The position numbers were made by a program, and so were the translations under genes. The notes beneath the pieces were generated by a model. The model had not been told where the DNA came from and made no database searches. It saw only the letters and a program-made list of their open reading frames with translations. From Bos javanicus (taxonomy: Eukaryota > Chordata > Mammalia > Artiodactyla > Bovidae): a stretch of DNA of 64,000 bases. Shown piece after piece: positions 10,860 through 21,220 of this stretch. Location: contig NC_083869.1 in NCBI RefSeq assembly GCF_032452875.1, positions 79,354,501-79,418,500 on the forward strand, given 5' to 3'. Position 1 is the first letter of the stretch, and every line of letters begins with the position of its first letter.

Positions 10860-12136
10860 CTGACAGAGAAATGTGTTCCAAACAGAAGAACAAGACAAAA
10901 CCCCAGAAGAACTGACTGAAGTGGAGAAAGCAATCTACCTGAGAAAGAGTTCAAGGTAATGATCATAAAGATTATCAAAGAACTCAGGAAAAGAACAGAT
11001 GAACAGAGTCACAAGCAAGCATTTTTAAACAAAGATTTAGAAAATATAAAGAAGAACCAAAGAGAGTGGATAATACAGTAACTGAAATGAAAAATACACT
11101 AGAAAGAATTAGCAGTAGGTTAAAAGATACAGATGAATAAATTAGCAAGCTGGAAGACAGAGCAGTGGCAACCACTACCCCTGAACAGAAAAAATTAAAA
11201 ACAATAAAAAGAGATGAGGACAACTTAAGAGATCTCTGGGACAACATCCAGTGTACAAACATTCACATTATAGGGATCCCAGAAGAAAACAGAAAGTGGC
11301 AGAAAATATATTTGAGACATAATAGCTAAAAACTTCCCTAACCTAGGAAATGGAACAAAAATCCAGACCCAGTAAGCACAGAGTCCCAGATAGGATCAAT
11401 CAAAGAGGACCACATCAGACACATTGTCATTAAAATGGCAAAAGTTAAAAATAAAAAGAGAATATTAAAAGCAGCAAGGGAGAAGCAACAAGTGTATACA
11501 AGGGAATGCCCATAAGTCTATCAGCAGACTTTTCAGCAAAAATGCTATAGGCTGGAAGAGATATATTTAAAATATATCAGATATATTTTTTTATATATCT
11601 GATATATTTTAAAATATATGATATATTTAAAAATCATATATCATATTTATTTTTTATGTTTTTTTATTTTTTAAATTATTTTTTTTCTTTACAATATTGT
11701 ATTGGTTTTGCCATATATCAACATGCATCTGCCATATGCGAGACAGCAAAAGAGACACATATATCATATTTAAATATGATACATTTAAAATATATATGAT
11801 ATATTTAAAATAATGAAAGAGGAAAACCTATAACCAAGAGTATTCCACCCAGCAAGTTGTTTACGAAATCAAGAGTTGTATAGACAAACAAAATCTAAAA
11901 AGAGTTCATCACCACCAAACCAGCTTTATAAGAAATGTTAAAAGAACTTCTTTAAGCAAAAAAGAAAAAGCCACAACTAAAAACATGAAAATTATGAAAG
12001 GAAAAATCTCATTGGTAAAGGCAAACACACAGTAAAGACAGTAAATTAACCATATATAAAGCTAGTAGAAAGGGTAAAAGACAAAAGAAGTAAAATTATC
12101 TATATCCACAATAAGTAGTTAAAGGATACACAAAAC
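10860..12136 (+). pseudogene. L1 ORF1 remnant and inter-ORF region
   Basis: The RNA-binding chaperone ORF1 of the old L1. Translated segments show the coiled-coil-like 'KELRKRTDEQSHKQ' stretch and the NIHIIGIPEE motif that starts the RRM-like domain. The 'ttaaaagcagcaagggagaagcaac' C-terminal block follows at 11465. Stops are frequent. It is interrupted at 11650-11757 by a small inverted L1. The part after about 11900 is the ORF1-ORF2 spacer. Confidence 0.7.
11650..11757 (-). mobile_element. Mini L1-BT insertion with internal inversion
   Basis: At the left is a T-rich run (reverse poly-A), then 'acaatattgtattggttttgcc', the L1-BT 3' terminus on the minus strand. At 11731 the orientation flips: 'ccatatgcgagacagcaaaa' is a slightly more upstream L1-BT segment on the plus strand (compare 43122-43140). 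A 14-15-bp target duplication (catatatcatattta) flanks it at 11635-11649 and 11758-11772. This is a 108-bp insertion with twin-priming structure. Confidence 0.85.
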
Positions 12137-12145
12137 AAAAAGATT

Positions 12146-12268
12146 TGGGACTTCCCTGGTTGTTCAATGGTTAATACTCCCCACTTCCACTATAGGGGGC
12201 ATGGGTTCAATTGCTGGTGGGGAACTAAGATCCTACATGCCACAGCATGTGGCCAAAAAAAACAAAGT
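12146..12268 (+). mobile_element. tRNA-Glu-derived SINE (CHR-2 type)
   Basis: A 'gggacttccctggttgttcaatgg' tRNA-like head with a 'gggttcaattgctggt' B-box region, then 'ggaactaagatcctacatgcc' and an A-rich tail. It is flanked by the 9-bp duplication aaaaagatt at 12137-12145 and 12269-12277, inside L1 spacer sequence. Confidence 0.9.
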
Positions 12269-12639
12269 AAAAAGATTCAAAATATGATGTCAAAAACAGT
12301 AAATGTAGGAGAGAGGAGTAAAACTACAGGGTTGTTAAAATGCATTTGAAATTAAGAGATCAGCACACTGAAAATATCAAATATATAAATTGCTGTATAT
12401 AAACCTTATGGTAACCACAAACCAAAAATCTATAATAGATACACACTAAAAAAAGAGAAAGGTATCCAAACACTAAAAATTCCCATTAAATCACAAGGGA
12501 AGAGAACAAAAGAAGAAGAAAGGATCAAGAAAACCTACAAAAAACAACCTGAAGAAAACAAAATGGCTATAAGAACATACTGGTCAATAATTACTTTATA
12601 TGTAAATAAAGTAAATGCTCCAATTAAATGACAGAGTGG

Positions 12640-13793
12640 CTGGATGGATGCTGCTTACAAGAAACTCACTTCAGATCTAAAGACACACAAGCACTGAAAG
12701 TGAGGGGATGGAAAAAGATATTCCACACAAATGCAAATCAAAAGAAAGCTGGGGTAGCAATACTTACATGAGACAAAATTGACTAAAATAAAGACAGTAA
12801 CAGACAAAGAAGGACAATGCATAATGATAAAGGAACTAATCCAAGAAAGAAGATATAACAATTATAAATATATACAGACTCAACATGGAAGCATCTGAAT
12901 ACATAAAGCAAATATTAACAGACATAAAGGAAGACATTGACAGTAACACAATAATAGAAGGGGACTTTAAAACCCTACTTATACCAATGGACTGAACAAC
13001 AACAGCAAATATCAATGGACATATCATCAAGAAAGAAAATCAATAAGGAAACACTGGCCTTAAACTATAAATTAGACAAAATGGACTTAATAGATATATA
13101 TGGAACATTTCATCTAAAAGCAACAGAATATACATTCTTTTCAAGTGGACATGGAACATTATGGATACAGCACATGTTCTTGTTGTTCAGTTGCTTAGTC
13201 ATGTCTGACTCTGTGACCCCATAGACTGCAGCACACCAGTCTTTCCTGTTCTTCACTAACTCTCAGAGTTAGCTCAAACTCACGCCCATTGAGTCGATGA
13301 TGTCATCCAACCATCTCATCTTCTGTCACCCCTTTCTCCTCCTGTCCTCAATCTTTCCCAGTATCAGTCTTTTCCAATGAGTTGACTCTTCACATTAGGT
13401 GGCCAAAGTATTGAAGCTTCAGCTTCAGCATCAGTCCTTCCAAAGAGTATTCAGGATTGATTTCCTTTAGGATTGACTGACTTGATCTGTCCAATGGACT
13501 CTCAGGAGTCTTCTCCAGCACTACAGTTCAAAAGCATCAGTTCTTCAGTGCTCAGCCTTCTTTATGGTCCAGTGCTCACATCCATACATGACTACTGAAA
13601 AAACCATACAGCACATGGTAGCCCACAAAACAAGTTTGGGGATGTGGCCCAAACAAGTCTCAGTATATAGAAAAATATTTAAATCATAATAAGCATCTTT
13701 TTTGATCACAAGAATATGAAACTAGAAATCAAATAAGGAAAAAAAAAAAACAACAAAAACACAAACATGTGGAGGCTAAAAAATATGCTACTA
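12640..13793 (+). pseudogene. L1 ORF2 endonuclease-domain remnant (old L1)
   Basis: Translation in shifting frames shows CLQETHF (with the catalytic Glu of the APE-like endonuclease) near 12655, KGWKKIFH-like residues near 12700, KKAGVAIL near 12745 and LIDIYGTFHLKATEYTFFS at about 13090-13146. A BovB splits it at 13177-13605. Multiple stops occur; it is non-functional. Confidence 0.8.
13177..13605 (-). mobile_element. BovB LINE 3' insertion in L1 ORF2
   Basis: A 429-bp 5'-truncated BovB; the tail is at the left (cttgttgttcag) and the right end lies in the 'actactgaaaaaac' segment of the RT C-terminus. A perfect 12-bp target duplication, atacagcacatg, lies at 13165-13176 and 13606-13617. L1 reads straight through once it is removed. 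Confidence 0.95.
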
Positions 13794-14019
13794 GGGACTT
13801 CCCTGGTGGCCCAGTGGTTAAGAATCTGCTTCCAATGCAGGGGACACAGATTCGATCCCTGGTTGGGAACTAAGATCCCACATGCCGAGGGGCAACTAAG
13901 CCTGTGCACCACAACTAGAGATCCTGTGCACCACAACTACTGAGCCTGTGCACAGTGGAGCCCAGGTGCCACAGTGAAGAGCTAGTGCAGCCAAAGATAA
14001 AAGAAAAAAAAAAAAAAAC
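13794..14019 (+). mobile_element. tRNA-Glu-derived SINE (CHR-2 type), long form
   Basis: Head 'gggacttccctggtggccc', B-box 'gattcgatccctgg', body with repeated 'caccacaactactgagcc' modules, and a poly-A tail at 14005-14018. The flanking duplication atgctacta / atgctatta lies at 13785-13793 and 14020-14028 (one mismatch). It is inserted in L1 ORF2. Confidence 0.9.
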
Positions 14020-14025
14020 ATGCTA

Positions 14026-16085
14026 TTAAACAACCAATAAATCACTGAAGAAATCAAAGGAGAAATAAAAAAATACCTGGAGAAAAATGAAAACAAAACC
14101 ACAACAATCTAAAATTTATGGAACACAGCAAAAGCTCTTCTGAGAGAAGTTTATAGTGATATAAGCCTATCTCAGGACACAAGAACATCAAAACTAAAGT
14201 AACTGAAAAAGGAAGAGCAAAAAGTCAGAGAAGGAAAGAAATCATAAAAATCAGAGCAGAAATAAATGAAATAGAGACTAAAACAATACAAAAGATTAAT
14301 GAAGTAAGAGCTGGTTCTATGAAAAGATAAACAGAATTGATAAACTTTTAGCTACACTCATCAAGAAAAAAAAAAGAGAGCCCAAATTAATAAAATCTGA
14401 AATAAAAATGGAGAAACTACAACCAATGCCACAGAAATACAATGGTTAATGAGATTACTATGTCAATAAATGTCAATAAATTATATGTCAATAAAACGAA
14501 CAACCTATGAGAAATAGACAAATCCTTAGAATTGTATAGTTTCCTAAAGCTTAATCAGGAATAAATAAGAAAATATAAGTGATCAATTAACAGTAATGAA
14601 ATTAAAACAGTAATTTTTTAAAACCCCAAAAAACAAAAATCCAGGGCTAGACAGCTACACAAGAGAATTCTATCAAATACTTGCTGCTGCTGCTGCTGCT
14701 AAGTCGCTTCAGTCGTGTCCGACTCTGTGCGACCCCACTGATGGCAGCCCACTAGGCTCCCCCGACCCTGATTCTCCAGGCAAGAACACTGGAGTGGGTT
14801 GCCATTTCCTTCTCCACTGCATGAAAATGAAAAGTGAAAGTGAAGATGCTCAGTTGTGTCCGACCCTCAGCAACCCCATGGACTGCAGCCCACCAGGCTC
14901 CTCCATCCATGGGATTTTCCAGGCAAGAGTACTGGAGTGGGGTGCCATTGCCTTCTCCAATCAAATACTTAGAGAAAAGTTAATAACTATCCTTCTCAAA
15001 CTATTTCAAAAAATTGCAGAGGAAGGAATGCTTCTAAATGCATTCTACCAGGCCAGCATCACCCCGATATCAAAATTAGATAAAGATATCACAAAAAAGA
15101 AAATTATAGGCTAATAATACTGATAGATATAGGTGCAAAATGCTCAGTGAAATACTAGCAAACTGAATTCAGCAATATATTAAAAATATCATGCACCATT
15201 ATCAAGTGGAATTTATCCCAGGGATGCAAGGATAGTTCAATATCCACAAATATCCACAAAGTAACACACTACATTAACAAACTGAAGAATAAAAATTATA
15301 TAATCATCTAAATAAATGCAAAAATATATTCTGACAAAATTGAATTTATCCATTTGTGATAAAAAAAAAACCTCTCAAAAAGTGGATATAGAGGGAATAT
15401 ACCTAAACATAAACAGGAACAAAGCAAAGATGCTCAGTCTCACCACTTTTATTCAAAATAGTATTGTAAGTCCTAGCCAAAGCAACCAGCCAAGAAAAAG
15501 AAATTAAAGGAATCCAATTTGGAAAGGAAGAACTAAAACTGTTAACTCCCTGCAAATGACATGATACTATGCATTAGAAAATCCTCAAAATTCCACCAAG
15601 AAACACCTAGAGTTATCACTGGGCTTGGTAAAGGTGTAGAGTACAAAATTAAAACACAGAAATCTGTTGCGTTTTATACACTGAAACAAACTATTAGAAA
15701 GGGAATGCAAGAAAACATTTACAATTGCATCAAAAAGAATAAAATACCCAGGGATGAATTTAATCAAGGAAGCAAAAGACCTGTACCCAGAAATCTATAA
15801 GATAGTAATGAAAAAAAAACTGAAAACTGAAGTCAACACAAGCAGATGGAAAGATATATTATGTTTGTGGGTTGGAAGAATTAATATTGTTAAAATGACC
15901 ATGTTACCCAAGGCAATCTACAAATTCAGTGCAATTCTTATCAAAATACCAATGGCATTCCTCACAAAACTAGAACAAATAATTCTAAAATTATTTATAT
16001 GCAAATATGAAAGACCCTAAATAGCCAAAGCTCCCTTGAGAAAAAAGAACAAAGCTGGAATTATCACACTGTCTGATTTTAAACT
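14026..16085 (+). pseudogene. L1 ORF2 reverse-transcriptase remnant (old L1)
   Basis: RT domain of the old L1, split by a Bov-A2. Fragments of 60-106 codons stay open (for example 15561-15800 and 15754-16020, the latter with KMTMLPKAIYKFSAI and IPMAFLTKLEQIILKLF). The catalytic FADD box lies near 15545-15560. It reads 'tgcaaatgac', so the first Asp codon is changed to Asn and the frame is lost. It cannot encode an active enzyme. Confidence 0.8.
14683..14959 (-). mobile_element. Bov-A2 SINE
   Basis: A dimeric BovB-derived SINE read on the minus strand: (CTG)n at the left, two monomers each ending at 'ggagaaggca/aatggc', and a 'cattttcactttcac' type linker between them. The perfect 11-bp duplication atcaaatactt lies at 14672-14682 and 14960-14970, within L1 ORF2. 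Confidence 0.95.
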
Positions 16086-16086
16086 A

Positions 16087-16296
16087 TTGGGATTCCCCAG
16101 TGACTCAGCGGTAAAAGAATCTGCCTGCAATGTAGGAAATGTGGTTTGATTCCTGGGTCGGGAGAAGGAAACAGCAACCTACTTCAGTATTCTTGCCTAG
16201 GAAATCCCATGGACAGATGAGCCTGGCATGCTACAGTCCATGAAGTCACAAAAGAGTTGGACATGACATGGCAACGAAACAATAACGACAACAAAT
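16087..16296 (+). mobile_element. Bov-tA SINE
   Basis: A tRNA-derived head (gggattccccagtgactcagcgg, ending in a degraded 'ggtttgattcctgg' B-box) is joined to the BovB-derived body 'ggagaaggaaacagcaacc...ggcatgctacagtccatg'. The tail is A/C-rich. It is inserted in L1 ORF2; target duplications are not clear. Confidence 0.88.
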
Positions 16297-16299
16297 GAA

Positions 16300-17305
16300 G
16301 CTGTGGTCCTCAAAACAATATGATACTAAACCAAAAATAGATATATAGATCAATAGGATAGAAGAGAGAGCTCAGAAATAGACTCACACTTATATGGGCA
16401 ATTAATTTACAACAAAAATGGAGGGGAAAACAGCCTTTTCAAGAAATGGTATTGGGAAAACTTGACAGATACATGCAAAAGAATCAAACTGGGATATTCT
16501 CTCACACCATGCACAAAAATAAATTCAAAATGGATTAAAGACAAATGTAAGATCTGAAACCATGAAAATTCTACTTTAAAAAAAAGCATGCAGGACTTTC
16601 TCTGACATCAGTCTTCACAGTATTTTTTTAGAGAAGTCTCTCCGGGCAAGGGAAACAAAAGCAAAATAAACAAATAGGACTACATGAAACTAAAAAGCTT
16701 TTTCATAGGAAAGGAACCCCTCAACAAAATGAAAAGTTACCCACTGAGTGAAAGAAGATATTTGCAAACAGCGTGTCTAACAACTGGTTAATATACAAAA
16801 TATATAAAGAACTTGTAAATTCATGATGAAAACAAACAAATAATCCAATTAAAAAGGAGCAAAGGATCTGAATAGGCATGTGTCCAAAGAAGACAAACAT
16901 TATGGAGTGTCCTCAAAAAATTAAAAATAGAACTATCATATGATCCAGCAATTCCACTTCTGATTATTTATGCAAAGAAAAGAAAAACACTAATTAGAAA
17001 AGATATGTGTACCCTTTTGTGTATTGCAGGGTTATGTACAATAGCTAAGATATTGGGAAAACCGAAGTGTCCATCAATAGATGAATGAATAAAGATCATG
17101 TGGTAGTCAGATACATAGATAGATAGTAATAGAGCTATATAGATATGTGATATATGTATAATAGATTATTAGTCATAAAGAAAAATGAAATCTTGCCATT
17201 TGTAAAAACATGGATGAACCTAGGGGGTATTACGGTAAGTGAAATAAGTCAGACAGAGAAAGAAAACTACTGTGTGATGTCACTTATACATAGAATATAA
17301 AAAAG
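16300..17305 (+). pseudogene. L1 ORF2 C-terminal remnant (old L1)
   Basis: Continuation of the old L1 ORF2 after the Bov-tA. It contains the 'ctctcacaccatgcacaaaaat' and 'aaatggattaaagac' block, 'gaactatcatatgatccagcaattcc', 'caatagatgaatgaataaag' and 'aacatggatgaacct'. The last recognisable codons read SEISQTEKENYCVMSLIHRI-like, with a stop near 17305. Frameshifts are frequent. Confidence 0.75.
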
Positions 17306-17657
17306 CAAAACAAACAAACAAACAAAAAATCGGAAACATAGCTATATGCACAAAAAGCAAGTAGGTCATTACTAAGGATGAGAAAGTGTGGGGAGATTAA
17401 GAGGTGAAACTTTCAGTTGCAAAATGAATGAGTCACAAGTATGAAGTGAACAGGGTGGGAGATATAGTCAATAGCTAAGTAATATCTTTGAGGTTGAATG
17501 ACATATTATACTAGACTTACCATGGTGATAATTTTGACTTGTATAGAAAAAAATCACCATATTTTGTAACAGAAACTAACATAGTGTTGCAGCTCAATTA
17601 TCTTCAAAAAACAAACATACATACAAACTCATAGGAAAAAAGATCAAATTTTCAGTT

Positions 17658-18799
17658 ACTGGATTATCAAAAAAGCAAGAGAGTTCCAGAAAAACATCTA
17701 TTTCTGCTTTACTGACTATGCCAAAGCTTTTGACTATGTGGATCACAAGAAACTGTGGAAAATTCTGAAAGAAATGGGAATACCAGACCACCTGACCTGC
17801 CTCTTGAGAAATTTGTATGCAGGTCAGGAAGCAACAGTTAGAACTGGACATGGAACAACAGACTGGTTCCACATAGGAAAAGGAGTACGTCAAGGCTGTA
17901 TATTGTCACCCTGCTTATTTAACTTATATGCAGAGTACATCATGAGAAACGCTGGGCTGGAGGAAGCACAAGCTGGAATGAAGATTGACCGGAGAAATAT
18001 CAATAACCTCAGATATGTAGATGACACCACCCTTATGGCAGAAAGTGAATAAGAACTAAAGGGCCTCTTGATAAAAGTGAAAGTGGAGAGTGAAAAAGTT
18101 GGCTTAAAGCTCAACATTCAGAAAACTAAGATCATGGCATCCAGTCCCATCACTTCATGGCAAATAGATGGGGAAACTGTGGAAACAGTGTCAGACTTTG
18201 TTTTTCTGGGGTCCAAAGTCACTGCAGATGGTGATTGCAGCCATGAAATTAAAAGATGCTTACTCCTTGGAAGGAAAGTTATGACCAACCTAGATAGCAT
18301 ATTCAAAAGCAGAGACATTACTTTGCCAACAAAGGTCCGTCTAGTCAAGGCTATGGTTTTTCCTGTGGTCCTGTATGGATGTGAGAATTGGACTGTAAAG
18401 AAAGCTGAGCACCAAAGAATTGATGCTTTTGAACTGTGGTGTTGGAGAAGACTCTTGCGAGTCTCTTGGATTGCAAGGAGATCCAACCAGTCCATCCTAA
18501 AGGAAATCAGTCCTGAATATTCATTGGAAGGACTGATGTTGAAGCTGAAATTCCAATACTTTGGTCACCTGATGCGAAGAGCTGACTCATTTGAAAAGTC
18601 CCTGATGCTTGGAAAGATTGAGGGCAGGAGGAGAAGGGGACAACAGGATGAAATGGTTGGATGGCATCACCGACTCAATGGACATGGGTTTGGGTGGACT
18701 TTGGGAGTTGGTGATGGACAGGGAGGCCTGGCGTGCTGTGATTCATGGGGTCACAAAGAGTCGGACACAACTGAGCGACTGTACTGAGACTGAGACTGA
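17658..18799 (+). mobile_element. BovB LINE insertion in L1 3'UTR
   Basis: A 1.1-kb 5'-truncated BovB. It starts inside the RT fingers/palm ('ctggattatcaaaaaagcaag') and ends with a (GAGACT)n tail. The L1 3'UTR resumes at about 18801. The RT box reads NNLRYVDDTTLM (YVDD instead of the usual YADD) near 18000. Two frames, 17738-18049 and 18068-18787, are separated by one stop at 18050. Confidence 0.92.
18068..18787 (+). pseudogene. BovB RT C-terminal ORF fragment (239 codons)
   Basis: Open frame covering the BovB RT thumb/connection and C-terminus (VGLKLNIQKTKIMASSP, FLGSKVTADGDCSHEIKR, VVLYGCENWTVKKAE, RIDAFELWCWRRLLR). A frameshift near the end leaves the usual final segment in another frame (18609-18854). 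The catalytic half is cut off by the stop at 18050, so no enzyme is possible. Confidence 0.85.
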
Positions 18800-19180
18800 G
18801 AAGCAGGGTTGGTGGAAGGAGGGAGAATTGGATAAAAGCATTCAAAAAGTATGAACTTCCAGTTATAAGATAAATAAGTAGTAGAGATGTGATTAAAATG
18901 TCATAAATATAATTAACAGTGCTGTATGCTATATATGAAAGTTGTTAGAGTAAATCCTAAGAGTTCTCATCACAAAAAAAAGAACTTTATTTTCTATTTT
19001 TTAAATTTTGTATCTGTAAGAGATGATGTTCATTAAGCTTCTTGTGATAACCATTTCATGTTGTATATGTCAAATCATTATGCTGTTCACCTCTCAAAAC
19101 TAGAAAAAATAATTTTAAAACATAAATAATAAAAAAGTGAAATGTCATAATATTTGCAACATACTTTTAAATAATTCCTC

Positions 19181-19201
19181 TGTGTGTGTGTGTGTGTGTG
19201 T
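19181..19201 (+). repeat. (TG)10 microsatellite
   Basis: Ten uninterrupted TG units. Perfect dinucleotide tracts of this length are often length-variable. Confidence 0.97.
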
Positions 19202-19341
19202 TCAAGGCAAATATTAAGATCTTCTATTATTAGAAAAAATTTAATAAAGCTATTGCCATTTTGGAAAAAAAATGGGGGAAAGTACAGTTTTCTCATAAAA
19301 TACAGTACAATTTATTTTGGAATAATTTTTAATCAGGGCAT

Positions 19342-19562
19342 GAGTGGTGCTAAGTTGTTTCAGTCATGTCTGACTCTTTGTGACCCTATGGACTGTAGCC
19401 CACTGGGCTTTTCTGTCATCAAAATTCTCCAGGCAAGAATACTGGAGTGGGTTCCCATTTCCTTCTCCCGGGGATTTTCCTGACCCAGGGATTGAACTAG
19501 AGTTTCCTGAGGCTCCTGCATTGAATGCAGATTCTTTACCACTAAGCCACTGGGGAAGCCCC
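19342..19562 (-). mobile_element. Bov-tA SINE
   Basis: The BovB-derived body at the left (gtttcagtcatgtctgactc) and tRNA-like head at the right (gattctttaccactaagccac, ggggaagcccc) place it on the minus strand. Flanks aatcagggcat (19331-19341) and aatgaaggcat (19563-19573) match at 9 of 11 positions, a decayed target duplication. Confidence 0.92.
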
Positions 19563-19572
19563 AATGAAGGCA

Positions 19573-19780
19573 TAATGTTGATACATCTGACTATATTAAA
19601 AGTAAGAACTTCTTCCATCAAAAGATATAATGAAGAGAGAGAAAGAATATGCCATAGAATGGCAGAAGATAGTCATGAACATTCAGTTCATAACAATTCA
19701 TTAAGTTGCATGTTTATATCTTTTATGTACATCTCTGTATGTTTTTGTATCCACAAAAGCAAATAAAAAGGTTAAAATAG
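19573..19780 (+). mobile_element. Weak L1 3'-region relic
   Basis: The sequence 'gactatattaaaagtaagaacttctt' and 'catcaaaagatataatgaagag' resembles a late L1 ORF2 segment. The following 'gttgcatgttta' to 'aataaaaagg' could be an L1 3' end. The match is poor. Confidence 0.45.
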
Positions 19781-19789
19781 ATATTGGAT

Positions 19790-20865
19790 TATAGAGAAAC
19801 AGGTGGATTAAACTCAGCCAGTAGTGGCTCTAAGGAGGATTTTATCACGCTTGTTAAATGACTCATTTAGCTGCAAGGAAGGGTAGCATTGTTGCCTGTG
19901 CAAGTGTTAAAAACAGACAAACAATAAAACTAACAAGCAATCTTCTCCAAAGTGCTAGGGAAGAAAACCCTGAGGCTGGGAAGAGGTTGGGGCCCTGCCT
20001 GAGGAGCCCCGCCTGGAAAATGTGAAACATCATGATGCCAATTAATTTTTGCTGATTGGCATGAAAATTAATTTGCCTAGAATTATTCATGCTGAAGGGT
20101 TCTAATTATTCACCTCCATCAAGATGCAAATTGAGTTTTGCACAAAGAAAACAGGAAGGGGGGCCAGAGAGAAGTGGTGGGGTGTAGTAGGCAGGCCTGG
20201 ATTGAGGGAGAAGCTGAGACCCAGGTGTTACAGACGCCACAGTTCTGAGCTAAAGCTTTGGTAGGGGAGTGCTGGGCCAGCTTGCCTTCTACCTTACATC
20301 ATTCTCCTCTGGAAAGAGACACTGAGATCCAGGAGAAGCACACCTGAAAGGCCTAATGTCCTCCTGAGGCTAGCAACAACTGAGAAGTGCCTGGTGCTGG
20401 GGAGACCCCAGAGATGCTCTCTCAGCCAGTGCTAGTGCTGGCAGCAGTTACGTAACAAAATAAAAGAACGTGCTCTGTATGCATCCTTGCCTGTGATGGG
20501 TGTTCAATAAATGTTTAATGACTCACTACTGCATTATTAATCTTATGACAAACCACTAAAAAATTAACTGTCTGTATGAATAACAAAATTCACTAAACTA
20601 TGTAAGAAATATTTGTTACACGGCTACTTTGAGCCCAGCCCACAGTCTTGGCGCAAGAGATGAGAGGTGGAAAGTCAATATTCATATCCTTAAGGAGCTC
20701 CCAGTCAGGTACTGAGACTACATCAGACCACTTGAGTTGCTAGCGATGTTCTTAGGGAGGAAAGATGTGAGAGACCTCTACTACTGGAAAACACAAAGCC
20801 TCACTGGGAAAAAAATGAAGAAGATCTAAATGTATAAAAAAGCAAAGGACCAAAATTAATCAGAA
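19790..20865. other. Unique sequence with candidate conserved non-coding element
   Basis: Mostly single-copy. Positions 20020-20140 are rich in TAATT homeodomain-type cores. They hold a perfect 8-bp inverted repeat, atgccaat/attggcat (20035-20042, 20055-20062), and a perfect octamer ATGCAAAT (20124-20131). The end of an L2-like tail ('ttcaataaatgtttaatga') is at 20500-20520. No gene is recognised. Confidence 0.4.
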
Positions 20866-20867
20866 CA

Positions 20868-21215
20868 TTCTTCTTTTTTTTTTTTTAAGGTGGATTGATT
20901 TGCTTTATTGGTTATCAAAACATTATAAAAAGTTAGTACAGTAGTCAAGGCAAAGCCAACAGAATGTGTATATGTACAGAGATTTACTTTAAGGAATTGA
21001 GTCACCTGATTAAGAGGATTGGTAAATCCAAAATCTGCAGAGTAGGTCAGCAGACTGGCAACCCAGGGGACAGTTGCAGTTTGAATCCAAAGAGAGCCTA
21101 TTGGCAGAATTCCCTCTTGCTCAGAGAAAGCCAGTCTTTCTTCTATTAAGACCTTTAACTGATTGGATGAAACCCACCCCAATGGCGGGGGGAATAAATT
21201 AGGAATTTGGGAATA
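20868..21215 (-). repeat. Ancient repeat, family uncertain, with reverse poly-A
   Basis: The block 'gagatttactttaaggaattgagtcac...aatccaaaatctgcag...ttctattaagacctttaactgattgg' is a familiar old mammalian interspersed repeat that I cannot name with confidence. On the minus strand it ends with AATAAA (reverse at about 20903-20908), followed about 18 bases later by A14. That gives the look of a retroposed 3' end. A 108-codon minus-strand frame runs through it without any domain. Confidence 0.4.
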
Positions 21216-21220
21216 GCAAA

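Larger units (their letters stand above)
8660..19130 (+). mobile_element. Full-length old L1 LINE, broken by nested insertions
   Basis: All parts of one L1 occur in order on the + strand. The 5'UTR start is 'caagatggcagaatagg' (8663); ORF1 shows an NIHIIGIPEE motif (11257-11286). The ORF2 endonuclease is at 12640-13720 and the RT at 14026-16080. The C-terminal part runs to a stop near 17300. The 3'UTR includes 'cttccagttataagataaataag' (18855) and ends A-rich near 19130. Subtracting about 3 kb of later insertions leaves about 7.4 kb, a full-length size. Many stops and frameshifts show that it is long dead. The subfamily looks like an L1MA-age element, uncertain. Target duplications are not readable. 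Confidence 0.8.

Noticed and set aside
12146..12268. tRNA-like A and B boxes in the SINE heads here and elsewhere
   Set aside because: They are SINE promoters with degraded boxes, no complete cloverleaf and retroposon flanks, so they are not tRNA genes.
20856..21182. A 108-codon minus-strand frame
   Set aside because: It lies inside an old interspersed repeat and runs into its poly-A. No domain is visible.
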